Part shown: piece by piece, positions 1 to 8,637 of the stretch
How the letters are laid out: each line of letters begins with the position of its first letter
Position numbering within the stretch: position 1 is the first letter of the stretch
Source of the DNA: Phoronis pallida
Taxonomy: Eukaryota; Phoronida; Phoronidae
NCBI GenBank assembly: GCA_028565715.1
Contig: JAOXYC010225904.1
Coordinates: forward strand, 1-10,795
Length of the DNA: 10,795 nucleotides
Direction: 5' to 3'
Notes under the pieces: generated by a model
The model's input: the letters and a program-made list of their open reading frames with translations, nothing else
Told to the model about the DNA's origin: nothing
Databases searched by the model: none
Made by a program: the position numbers and the translations under genes

Positions 1-17
1 AGATTGTCTTTTAGCAG
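1..17 (+). other. LHFPL6: probable 3' splice acceptor of an upstream intron
   Basis: A pyrimidine-rich stretch (ttgtctttt) runs directly into AGCAG, giving a good acceptor ending at base 17. This would make 18-44 the end of the 5' UTR on the first coding exon, with a noncoding first exon and the promoter outside the window. From memory, vertebrate LHFPL6 also has a noncoding first exon, which fits. Bases 18-44 have no stop in frame with the ATG, and the nearest in-frame stop (TAG 12-14) lies inside the proposed intron, so an upstream coding extension is not strictly excluded. Confidence 0.55.
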
Positions 18-44
18 CACCTATACCTGACTGTAAAGCCTCTG

Positions 45-468
45 ATGTCTGCGAGGGCCAGACCTAAACCCAAAGACGAGATGACATCCAGTCTGAGTGG
101 CGTAGGAATACTCTGGTCATTTCTCTCGTTCATTTGTTGTGGACTGTCAATATGTGGATTCTACCTCCCATACTGGCTCGAAGGAAAAATGTCGAATAAT
201 ATTACAAAAGTTTATTTTGGGACATTTCGTCGCTGCAATTATCCAATTCTGACTGAAGCAGGCGACGTTGAGATAGTCGAGGAGTGCGGACGTTACGCCG
301 AATTTGAAGACATTCCAAGCTTGTCTTGGCAGATTGCCAGTATAATAGTTGGAGTTGGTGCAGGTTTAACATTTCTTGTTGCACTTACATCGATATTTGC
401 ATGTTGTATATCAGAGCTGGTGAATCGGACGATAGCAAGAGTGGGTGGGGCTATGCAGATCTTGGCAG
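45..468 (+). CDS. LHFPL6: LHFPL6-like tetraspan membrane protein, coding exon 1
   Basis: This first coding exon belongs to a lipoma-HMGIC-fusion-partner-like protein, a four-pass membrane family related in topology to claudins. Relatives act with membrane channels and receptors (LHFPL5 with the hair-cell transduction channel, LHFPL4 with GABA-A receptors); the role of LHFPL6 itself is poorly defined. The exon encodes residues 1-141 plus one base of codon 142. TM1 is about 19-40 and ends in the family-like GFYLPYW. The large extracellular loop (41-95) holds FGTFRRC (58-64) and VEECGRY (78-84), whose C64 and C81 probably form a disulfide, and an N-glycosylation sequon at N52. TM2 is about 96-120, followed by CISELVNRT. 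These blocks match vertebrate LHFPL6 more closely than other paralogues, as I recall them. The second ATG (81, residue 13) aligns with the vertebrate start (MTSSL) and has G at -3, so it may be the real initiator. The exon ends CAG|GTGAGT, a consensus donor; read-through would stop at 480. Confidence 0.93.
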
Positions 469-1889
469 GTGAGTTGGAATAACGATTTGTTTGAGATGGT
501 GGAAAGATAGGCGGACATTGCTGGGGCGTAATTGATGGTAAAAATTGGTAGTCTATTGGGAGGGAATCCAATGGCATCATGAGAAATCATCATTCCACCA
601 TCTTTTTCTAATGAAAATACTTGACATTTTTGTTAAAAAACAAAACCAAAAAAAATCAGCTCATAATTTAAATTTCTTTAAAGTGAATTTAACCAAAAAA
701 AATCCCTCACAAATTGTACAAATTGATTTTCTCTTCACATGGCCATCGAGAAACACTGAAAAGTTTATTAAGTCTCAGGTTAACAAATCTGTACACTTTT
801 GATTCACAAAATACTAACACACATACACAATGCTCAATTTAAAGGACAACTGATAGATCATATCTCAGTTTCTCTTTCTTCTAACACATGGTTATCACAT
901 CATCATCACACCAGATGGCTAGCCAATCACTGGTCCATTGACCCAGCTAATTGTTAGAAAAACCACTGATAGCTCTCATGAACTATGTTCCTGTGGTTTA
1001 GAAAATTTATTATCCATGTCATTATCCTCATTTGGGAATCACTTGTAAGCAAAAACCGAGTTTATAAAAATATCCAAATTTTTCAATTGCACCATGTTTC
1101 GTTGGTGCCGTCAATCATTGTCAAGCTTTATTATGGTAGTTGAATGGCAAGCCTAGAGGATGTGTATTATAAATCATTTACAATGAGCTTAAAAAACTTG
1201 TACAAATTCTACTGCTCAGCACTTCAATATAAAAAACTCTCAATGATATTACTTAGTGATTGAATAGTCTATAAAAAGTCCATTTGACTAATTTTGTGTT
1301 AAAACAACTAGATAGGAAAAAAAATTCTGAATGAACAAAAGGTTTCCCGCCTTCTGTTGATATCTAATTGAAATACAATGTCTCAAAGTGTTATCAGGTT
1401 ATTGGCTTTGTTGTGGTATCCTGCTGTTTGTTGCAACTTTCTTTGTTGAGCAAAATCATTTGAGGCAGGACGTGTGTCTAATTACGCATGTAAAACAAGC
1501 ATACAAATGTTATTCTGATGAATGAGCCATAAAATGAATAGAATGTGCGCATGTTTTTTTCGGAATTCATGCTGTGTTTCGGAATGTAAACTTCCCTCTT
1601 GTAAAGACTTGTTTGGAAATTCAATGCGGAAAAACATGGCACTGGTGTTTTGATCTCTACTGGCCGTCCTTGAGTATTGATGGTTAAAAAACAGATGCTT
1701 GGTGGATCAATTAAATCCTAGAATTGTATTATGGGGAAGCACAACACCTTTCTAAAATGGTTTAAAAAGACCATCACCTTCATTAGCCCGCTGTGAAAAC
1801 CCTGATTTTAACATCATCGCATTTGGAAAGTTCTGTGTAAACTGATCTGAGCATGAATGTATCATGACATAGTCAAGAAGTGAGCCTGC

Positions 1890-2004
1890 TAATGAGCTGG
1901 GTAATGATGGTCAGTGTTGTCACTCATCAGTTTTAATGAGCAATTTTCCAGCTGGTGTCCAGTTTAATGACCAGTTGGAGATCTCTTGAAATGTCAAGTA
2001 ATGA
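1890..2004 (+). promoter_or_regulatory. candidate intronic enhancer: five TAATGA motifs plus an E-box
   Basis: TAATGA occurs at 1890-1895, 1902-1907, 1934-1939, 1965-1970 and 1999-2004, all on the + strand. A CAGCTG E-box lies at 1949-1954. TAAT cores are typical homeodomain-binding sequences. Several copies within 115 bp are more than expected by chance even in AT-rich DNA, where I roughly estimate well under one copy. The segment also looks somewhat less AT-rich than its surroundings. A regulatory role is inference only. Confidence 0.3.
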
Positions 2005-2510
2005 GTGTTTGTATGCTTCTTGTTATAGATTGGAAATGTCTAAACAATGTTAGTCCAGAAGACCAATGTTGAACATTTTATGAAGTTTGTGCTTAATATC
2101 GTTCAACTTCTGATATCTTTGATGCCCCTATGAAACAGTGACCATAAACACATGTTTTTCAAAACCTCTTAAAACAAAGAAAAAGTAGCTGCAAGACCTG
2201 AAATGCTGAAAGCTTTTAAACACAGGCCATTTATCTCCATTTATAACAAGCTCTAGCTGTCTTTATGTACTTTCTAACTAACATATGATATGGTCTCCAT
2301 TTAGATAAGAGCTCACAACAAACAAGCTGTTGGCCTGTGAGTACCTCAAGTGAGCAAAAATCTGCTTTTGCTCCACTTAAGAGGCCTGGAGAAATTCATA
2401 ATCAATTTCTTGAATCGAGATCTGTTTTTTGCATCTTCAGTTCTTTCAAAAGTTGTTTTTCTAAAAAGTATAGAATGGAAGAATTTTTTTATTCAGTGTG
2501 AATACATGAT

Positions 2511-2586
2511 TTGCGACAAACTGTTCTTTTTTAAAATAACTCTAACCATTGCGCGCCAAACTGCTCTTTTTAATCTAACTCTGATG
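2511..2586 (+). repeat. two-copy tandem duplication, period about 40 bp
   Basis: Bases 2511-2548 and 2549-2586 are imperfect copies. Both begin TTGCG, then share CAAACTG, a C-T-rich run, and AATAACTCTAAC versus AATCTAACTCTGA. The shared CAAACTG is offset by exactly 40 bases. The copies differ by several substitutions and small indels, so the duplication is not recent. No function is evident. Confidence 0.55.
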
Positions 2587-2841
2587 TAGAAGTACTTGAT
2601 GAAAAAATTAATCATAAAAATGTACCATGCAGACATGATGACTTTTTCACCATAGTATCACAACTGTTTATGATTAAACTTGTTTACTTGGTAAACATTC
2701 AAAACAAAACAACACAATCTAATCAAACAATAACAGGAAATTGCTAGTATTTATATTGTGAATTGAAACAATTGAGAATTACCAACTTTGGGCATGAGGA
2801 ATGTTCTGTTACAATTAGTAGATAAATGCATCAGATATATA

Positions 2842-2858
2842 GCCTTTTGCCAAAAGGC
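2842..2858. repeat. perfect short palindrome
   Basis: GCCTTTTG and CAAAAGGC form 8-base inverted arms around a single C. This is a perfect 17-base palindrome in otherwise unremarkable intron sequence. It could be a dimeric protein-binding site or chance. Confidence 0.4.
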
Positions 2859-3073
2859 AGTTCTTCATGCTAGAAAAATAAACCCAAGGTTTTATGATAA
2901 TCGTAATTATAATAGTAAGAGAGGATAAGAATACAAAAACAATTCATCTCTTACTTTTATAGATTAGCAAGGATTGGCTAGTTATTTTAAAACTGCAATG
3001 ACAAATGGCTTACGCATTCAGCCATTCAGTAATAAAGCTTGAGAGTGACGAGAGGTTCATCGAAACATTTTGC

Positions 3074-3102
3074 TAAATAAAACAATTGTTGTTTTTATTT
3101 TA
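3074..3102. repeat. AT-rich imperfect palindrome
   Basis: TAAATAAAACAA (3074-3085) faces TTGTTTTTATTTTA (3089-3102) around a short TTG-type centre. Pairing is nearly complete, with small bulges. Low complexity makes chance likely. Confidence 0.3.
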
Positions 3103-4914
3103 ACTCTACTGACGCTCACAGCCACAAGAAAGTTTGAAATGACTCGTGGTGTATAATTGATCACTGTAATAATATTTTTGTGTGTTTTCATGATTTTATA
3201 TTAGCTTCACATGCTCAAAACCCTAGCGTTGGTGTTTGCCTTTATGATGTCGTCATTGAAATAAAAACTGTAATTGTTTGCATTCTAGCTGAACTACATG
3301 CTCTCATCTTCATAGAGAGTAAATACCAAGCATATGTTTTTGGAATTTAACGTGATTGAGTGTTGAGCGCAATCGGTGTAAAAAGTAGACATGACGTACT
3401 CTCTTAAATTAATAACGATAAATTGTTCATAAATTACACTACTTGGTGCCAAATTGTAATTTTCATCACGGCAATTTTTCAACATAGCCTATTTCTGCAT
3501 TGATTATCTAGACCAAAATTACTTCCAGTTTTATAGATTAGCATTTATGCTGTTTAATTACCCAAGTTGTCATGTGAAAAATGTTTTTTAAAAGCATTCA
3601 CTTGTTTACTACTCCTCAAAAACTGTTTACCACTTAAACAGTACATGTCACTAGACCAACAGCATTGCACGATATAAGGTACCAATTTAGAACAATTAGA
3701 ATAATTTTTAACATGTATTAGGAGTGTGTCTGCTATATGTACTTCAACAGTTCAAGTCTGCTAAGAGTTAAATAATTTAGCAATCCTCGTCACAAAATTG
3801 TGCCAACATTTAAAATATTCATTTCCTGGAATGTGTCAGATAAATCTGTTTTTCCATCCCTATTATTATATTATTACCGTTAATGGTCTTCAGTAGAGTG
3901 CATTTAAAGTAAAAGCGTCCATGTTAATTTAAACTAAATTATTCAAATCTGTGGCACTTTTACAAGACTGGTTGATTAGACTTTTCACCCTCGAATGCAG
4001 TCAAATTATATGTATTTGGAGTTCTGAAGCTCGCAGATTCTTTGATAAAACTGGATAATAATCATTATTTCTCAGCAAGATACTTTTGAGAATTTTTTGA
4101 CATCGTGCATCTTAAATTCAAAATTTGATGGCAGTAAAACAGAGATTTCAATACCTTTAATTGGAAATCCAAATGTATGGTCAAGGAATGTTCAGTTCCT
4201 AAAACTACCATGGTATTCACACCTATTTGTTCCTCACTATAAAAATAAAAATAAGAGCCCAGAGTGTTCACATTCTAAGACCTGGTTCCAGAGTGCGCAT
4301 CATCTAATTATGATGAATTAACCTTTATCAATCCTGTTATTTTACCACTTGCCCTATCACTATGTGGTTGGCATCTTGATGAATGCGCCCAATAACGCCT
4401 ACAGGCCAGTTTTTGTACAGGTTTTGCAAATTAAAGACCAACACTATCCTTTTGCTAGTGCACACTGGATGAATAATGCTGGTTGAATAGCCATTTCTTT
4501 ACAATTTAGGATTCCTAGAATTGCTGCTCAGTGGTTTGTGGACACCATCATCTTTGACTCGTTTGAATTACTTTTGCGAAATTATAGAATTGGTTTGAAC
4601 TGTGTTATTCCTGGGTGGCTTTTCCTTCAGATTAACTCATTTTCAACATGCACATAAAAGAATTTATTATGAAATGTTTCATGCTTGTTTGCACCAGTTA
4701 TGTCATCAGCTATTGAGCAAATTAACATTCAGTTTGAGAACTATTCAATCACTTTACAAGTATTGAACTAGTAAAACTACAATCTGTACTGTTCAATTGT
4801 GAATTGTACAACAAAACTTGTTTACAGCCTCAGGGGGTGAAGTTGCATGGTGGTGTCAATTTTATTCATCATGAATTTTTTTTTGCGATAAATTCTGACA
4901 TGTAAATTAATTCC

Positions 4915-4931
4915 TTGAGAACGATTCTCAA
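4915..4931. repeat. perfect short inverted repeat
   Basis: TTGAGAA and TTCTCAA flank CGA. The arms are exact. The spacing of GAA and TTC is one base too wide for a canonical heat-shock element, so I assign no role. Confidence 0.35.
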
Positions 4932-6338
4932 TCACTCAGAAGTACTTTTGAGATGTTAACAATTGTTTGATACCACAAAGGGAACCAATTACACAGACTT
5001 ACTGTACTTTGTAATTCATTCTTTGGAATTAAATCGTTTTGTGATCTTCGAATCTTAAAACGTCCTTTGAAATGGAATGAACCACCTCCACTGCCTCCAA
5101 TGTGTTTGAAAAAAGTGATTACCTATAAAGGAACCAGCTCTAGCTCACATGATCAAACAGTCAAATAATAGTTTAATATTCATACTGCAATGAATCCAAC
5201 ATATTTCATTTTTAAATCATTTTTTCCATGTTTATACATCCACTTGTGGTCACATATTGTAGGCATGCAGCTTGTTAAAATATTATATTCATTTATTTTT
5301 TTTAATAATGTTATCAACATTACCAACAACGAGAATGCTAATAACATTTTTCAATACTAGATTCAAAGCATAATTTTTACATGAATCCAAGGGTGGTCCA
5401 ATGCCTGCATTGAGTCAGGTTAAAGGTTTGATATTTCACTCCAATAAACACAGAATACACATTATATTCTTGCATAAACAGCCCACCCCTGGGTCCCATT
5501 ACACCATAGAACAACATAGAAAGCAGCAATAAGGGGCTCTTCTGAGTTTTGAGATGGTTCACAGTGATAACACCAAATGTTTGTGTCATGGTACAATTCT
5601 GAGGTAAACTCCAATACAAGGGGTGTTTGTTTTGGTCAATGTTTGTATTTCTTCACCTGGGTTGGCCATACTGTCAGAAATTCTAGCGTGTGCAATTTTG
5701 AAAATGTAGCATTTTGCATATTTTCATTGGACATCAGTGCTTGCTTCCCATGCAGGAGTGGACACATTGCTAGCAGTTTGGCAAATGCCGACAATAACAA
5801 TAAAACACTTCTTTTTAAAAAGTTGGGAATCCTTAAGTTGATTTAGAAAGTTGATGGTTATTTTAGGATTTCAAAATACTGTTATTTTATCACTTGAAAT
5901 TAATACATGTGTCTGTGGAAGATTTCCAAGCTGTTAGTGATCGAGCAGTAACTAGTCTGTTTTGATATCGCTGTTCTACATTTCAATTTACTGGGAAGTC
6001 TGTGGATTGATTCAAATTTCATTAACCCAGATTTAAACACACAATTTTACCCTAAAGCAATATGACAAATTCTTTCATTCTTCTGATCAATAAATACATA
6101 TTATATCACTCTATTTCTTGTACAAATATTTCAAATGCACCAGTTAACATCTGTGCCCCTGGGCCATGTGCCTTCATAAATCAACTGTTCCATATTCTTG
6201 GAAAATGTTCAAAGCCTTGATCAAAGCATTTAAAACATTATGCAAGATGGAGAAGATGGTACCTGACGAGATTTGACCAAAAAATCCCACATGCATATTG
6301 TTAGAAAAACCTAGTGTCCAAATATTTTTTTATAATTT

Positions 6339-6572
6339 TTTTATTTGAACAAAATTTAATTACTATTCACAGCCCAGAAGCAAATTGTGTAATTTTATAT
6401 TTAATTATTTTATTTGGACCAAAATTAATTACTATTCACAGCCCAGAAGCCAATTGTGTTCTATATGGTGAATTCCAGATCCATGGTTTTCGTTCCATGG
6501 ACTTCAAATTTCCAAAATGATATTTAAAATGTATTTTTTTCTATTCACTTAAAGCCCAGAAGCCAATTGTGT
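6339..6572 (+). repeat. tandem repeat, 69-bp period, with a displaced third copy
   Basis: Copy 1 starts at 6339 and copy 2 at 6408, exactly 69 bases later. Their cores (6356-6390 and 6425-6459) differ at one of 35 positions and share ATTCACAGCCCAGAAG. A third, shorter copy of the core (6541-6572, CTATTCAC, then AGCCCAGAAGCCAATTGTGT) lies 113 bases after copy 2. A TCCATGG/CCATGGA hairpin (6480-6501) sits in the enlarged spacer. Copies 2 and 3 both have GAAGCCAATT where copy 1 has GAAGCAAATT. The open frame running through this array is a by-product of the repeat, not a gene. Confidence 0.8.
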
Positions 6573-6855
6573 CCTGTATCAGTGAAGTTAGTACCAAGGC
6601 TTATTGAAATATGTACAGATTCATAGACAAAACTATACAAGAAATCAAAACGACCACCAAAGTACTAACTCCCTTTGGCTGTAAATAAATTAAAAAATAG
6701 TGTGTTGTTGTTTGAAAATCTTGGTTAATAGTTTTAAAACACTACACCAATACATCAATCAAATTTCAATAAACTTCAATTTATAACAAATTGATTCATG
6801 TCACTCATAATAACAGTCCCTTTGCCACTGTTGCCCCCTACACTGAGTACCCCAA

Positions 6856-6905
6856 GATAACTGTGTCTAAGTCTTGTGTTATCTGATAACCTTGTTAGTG
6901 TTATC
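6856..6905. promoter_or_regulatory. candidate GATA-factor cluster
   Basis: GATAAC occurs at 6856-6861 and 6885-6890, and its complement GTTATC at 6878-6883 and 6900-6905. The middle pair forms the perfect palindrome GTTATCTGATAAC (6878-6890). GATAA is the core recognised by GATA zinc-finger factors, and the paired arrangement resembles palindromic GATA sites. That this is an enhancer is inference. Confidence 0.3.
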
Positions 6906-7275
6906 TAGTAAAATAACATATTATCCTAGTTTTGATGGATACCTTGGTGAACCCTCATTTATATCAATATCATATGTGTGTACCTATGTCTGGTCCCACT
7001 GCCATTACATTTGATTTATGATCTGACTGGCATGGACTATTTACATAGCCTATATTTTATTGCATCTTGACCAATTGCAGACTTTTTAAAGGCCTTAATT
7101 TAATACATTTGTACTGATGAAGAAAAAGTCTGAAAATTAAATAACTTTAATTGAAAAAAAATTCAATACAAAAATCAATGTAGAGTTTAAATTCTGGTTT
7201 TCAAAAAAGTTAATGACCACATACGTAACATGTGCATACCAGCCATCAAAATAAGTGTAAAAAGACCACTGAGTA

Positions 7276-7430
7276 AAAAGTGATTCTTACAATGAATGGG
7301 AAGTAATACCACCTTTTATTGGATGAGATTTTGAAAAATCATAGAACGAGACTTTGGCAAGTTCTATGATTTTTCAAAATCGAATCCAATAAAAGGTGGT
7401 ATACTTCCCATGAATTTAAGAATCATTTTA
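7276..7430. mobile_element. TA-flanked foldback (MITE-like) element
   Basis: Arms 7281-7347 and 7361-7425 are near-perfect inverted repeats of about 66 bases. By eye they agree at roughly nine in ten positions, differing by three small indels and a few substitutions. The loop is only 13 bases (7348-7360). Weaker pairing continues outward to TA dinucleotides at 7274-7275 and 7431-7432, as expected for a TA target duplication of Tc1/mariner-type elements. There is no coding capacity, so it would be non-autonomous. High arm identity suggests recent insertion, or selection on the hairpin. It lies about 230 bp upstream of exon 2. A long hairpin RNA precursor is an alternative. Confidence 0.7.
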
Positions 7431-7531
7431 TAATTAACATCGCCAATTTGCGAAAAAATTTGAGAATTTCAATATTCTTTACCTGTCGCGAACAATGCAT
7501 TTCACGTGTTTCAGTACTCGTGTACTCCACT

Positions 7532-7566
7532 TTTGTGATAATACAAAGTATATCACAAAGTGATAT
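7532..7566. repeat. overlapping palindromes near exon 2
   Basis: TTTGTGATA (7532-7540) pairs with TATCACAAA (7551-7559). The latter overlaps a second perfect palindrome, ATATCAC-AAA-GTGATAT (7550-7566). The two hairpins are mutually exclusive in RNA. They lie about 90 bases before the exon 2 acceptor, and a CACGTG E-box sits just upstream at 7503-7508. Confidence 0.4.
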
Positions 7567-7656
7567 CAAGTCGAATATAAGGGTAGTTAAGTGATAAAAA
7601 AAATTATTTGAATATCGGGAAAAGGCAATATTTGAATTTGCTTTTCTGTGTTTCAG

Positions 7657-7755
7657 GATTATTGATAGGAGCTGGTTGTGTACTTTACCCTAATGGTTGG
7701 GCCAGTATGGAAGTCAAGGCTGCGTGTGGCGGAACATCAGGGGCTTATCAATTAG
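7657..7755 (+). CDS. LHFPL6: LHFPL6-like tetraspan protein, coding exon 2
   Basis: This 99-base exon follows the acceptor TTTCAG and ends at TTAG|GTATTT. It completes glycine 142, encodes residues 143-174 and gives the first base of codon 175. It contains most of TM3 (about 131-151) with the family block GLLIGAGCVLYP, which is almost identical to vertebrate LHFPL6. The start of extracellular loop 2 follows, with NGW and a conserved-type cysteine in AACGGTSG (C165). Both flanking introns are phase 1, so the exon is symmetrical and could be skipped without a frameshift. Skipping would remove most of TM3 and part of loop 2. Confidence 0.93.
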
Positions 7756-8058
7756 GTATTTATTATTTGACTTCAATATCTTCGAGGTTTTAACAATTAA
7801 AATTATTCTTGATTTTGGTTGAACCGTCTAGTGTTCTCATACAAAACTTTTCCAAGCGCAATTAGTTTCACAGTGACTTTTGAAAATGAGTTTGACAGGT
7901 CCTACTTATATTGTTATATTTTAAAAGAGAATTTTGTAGTTTTTAAAAGACCAAGATCAGTTGAATTAAAGAAACGGGCCTCAATTTCAAAAATTAATGT
8001 TTCTAGGCCTAAGGATTAATTTTCATATCTTAAATTTCAACATTGTTTTCTATTGCAG
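7756..8058 (+). other. LHFPL6: intron 2 of the LHFPL6-like gene
   Basis: This 303-base phase-1 intron begins GTATTT and ends tctattgcag. It splits glycine codon 175 (G|GA), the same amino acid and phase as intron 1. A 66-codon open frame lies inside it (7819-8019) but shows no family features and is probably chance. Confidence 0.9.
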
Positions 8059-8183
8059 GAACATGTCAGCTAGCGTGGGCGTACTATGTTACCATGGCAG
8101 CGTCAGGTAGTGCTCTGTTGTGTGCATTGTTATCCTGTAATGCAAGCCGTGAAACAAGGACTGCATATATATATCAAGTTTAG
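8059..8183 (+). CDS. LHFPL6: LHFPL6-like tetraspan protein, final coding exon
   Basis: The exon completes glycine 175 and encodes residues 176-215, ending at TAG (8181-8183). It contains the end of extracellular loop 2 and TM4 (about 179-200). The block QLAWAYYVT corresponds to EIGWAYYCT in vertebrate LHFPL6. A short polar cytoplasmic tail, CNASRETRTAYIYQV, closes the protein. The vertebrate tail also has basic residues followed by a tyrosine-containing end, but the last ten residues are not closely alike. The three exons give 215 residues from ATG 45, or 203 from ATG 81, against 200 in human LHFPL6 as I recall it. The coding sequence is therefore complete, with no disabling change. Confidence 0.92.
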
Positions 8184-8315
8184 GGTGCAGCTGATTGGAT
8201 TTTCATTATGGCGAGAATTAGTTCACCGCCTAAGTCAGGTTGTACATTGAAAGAGGTGTTGGTGGTATGCCATGTATGGTTGTCGTCCACACAGGATTTC
8301 ACTGATCTGAACTAT

Positions 8316-8325
8316 AGATGGCGCT
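8316..8325 (+). promoter_or_regulatory. AGATGGCGCT, weak CTCF-like core
   Basis: The ten bases match the AGRKGGCRS part of the bilaterian CTCF consensus. The bases upstream do not match the CCASY part well. A single partial match in a UTR is weak evidence. Confidence 0.15.
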
Positions 8326-8595
8326 GTGTGTTATAGGTGTCAGCATCCACAGTTAAAGATAGGAATTTTGTAACAAGATTTGATCTTAAAATGCCAGTAC
8401 TTAAGAATGGAAGTGCCTTATACCCAATTCAACTGCATCGATATGCACCGTTTACCACTAGGACCAAGTATATTGCACAAGTTTATGCAGGCATCGAGTG
8501 AAATGGTTGTTTCAAGAAGCATTTAATTTAAGTTCATATGTGAATTGTGGAATGAAATTTGGTTGGGTTAATCATTGTCAAAAGACTGCTGTCAA

Positions 8596-8637
8596 AGCTC
8601 TTTTAGCATCGTCATGGTTACCACGGACTAAAGAGCT
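8596..8637 (+). repeat. stem-loop in the 3' UTR
   Basis: AGCTCTTTTAG (8596-8606) pairs with CTAAAGAGCT (8628-8637) with one bulged T. The loop contains TGGTTACCA, itself a palindrome. GTCA on each side gives slight outward extension. It could be a UTR regulatory hairpin; no known family is recognised. Confidence 0.4.

Larger units (their letters stand above)
469..7656 (+). other. LHFPL6: intron 1 of the LHFPL6-like gene
   Basis: This phase-1 intron of 7,188 bp starts GTGAGT and ends in a pyrimidine-rich acceptor, cttttctgtgtttcag. It splits a glycine codon (G|GA, residue 142). It is AT-rich, and its open frames are short with no recognisable domains. Listed separately are the TAATGA cluster, a 40-bp duplication, a 69-bp tandem repeat, a GATA-motif cluster, a long foldback element and a set of palindromes near exon 2. 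In the stretches 469-1888, 2010-2510, 2590-6330 and 6575-6850 I see only AT-rich sequence with short palindromes and homopolymer runs, and no gene. Confidence 0.9.

Noticed and set aside
469-482. Read-through of exon 1 giving a 145-aa protein ending at 480-482
   Set aside because: A consensus donor CAG|GTGAGT is present at 468/469, and the missing TM3 and TM4 are found in good exons downstream.
545-802. 85-codon open frame on the + strand
   Set aside because: It is intronic, AT-rich and lysine/asparagine/phenylalanine-rich, with no domain.
2350-2589. 79-codon open frame on the + strand
   Set aside because: It runs through the 40-bp duplication and low-complexity sequence; no recognisable motif or splice context.
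3050-3066. GGTTCATCGAAAC, resembling a tRNA B box (possible SINE)
   Set aside because: No matching A box at a suitable distance upstream and no acceptor-stem pairing, so neither a tRNA nor a tRNA-derived SINE is supported.
4065-4321. Overlapping open frames on both strands (68 and 74 codons)
   Set aside because: Neither has family motifs, and opposite-strand overlap in AT-rich intron sequence is expected by chance.
5377-5846. 80-codon - strand and 89-codon + strand open frames
   Set aside because: Slightly longer than neighbours, but no recognisable domain or transposon motif on inspection; kept as chance frames.
6314-6520. 68-codon frame encoding a repeated ITIHSPEANCV peptide
   Set aside because: The peptide repeat is the direct translation of the 69-bp DNA tandem repeat (69 is a multiple of three, so the frame is kept).
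6339-6572. CRISPR-like repeat array
   Set aside because: Only three copies, uneven spacing, similarity extending into the spacers, and a eukaryotic intron context.
7819-8019. 66-codon open frame inside intron 2
   Set aside because: It lies between well-supported splice sites and shows no protein-family features.
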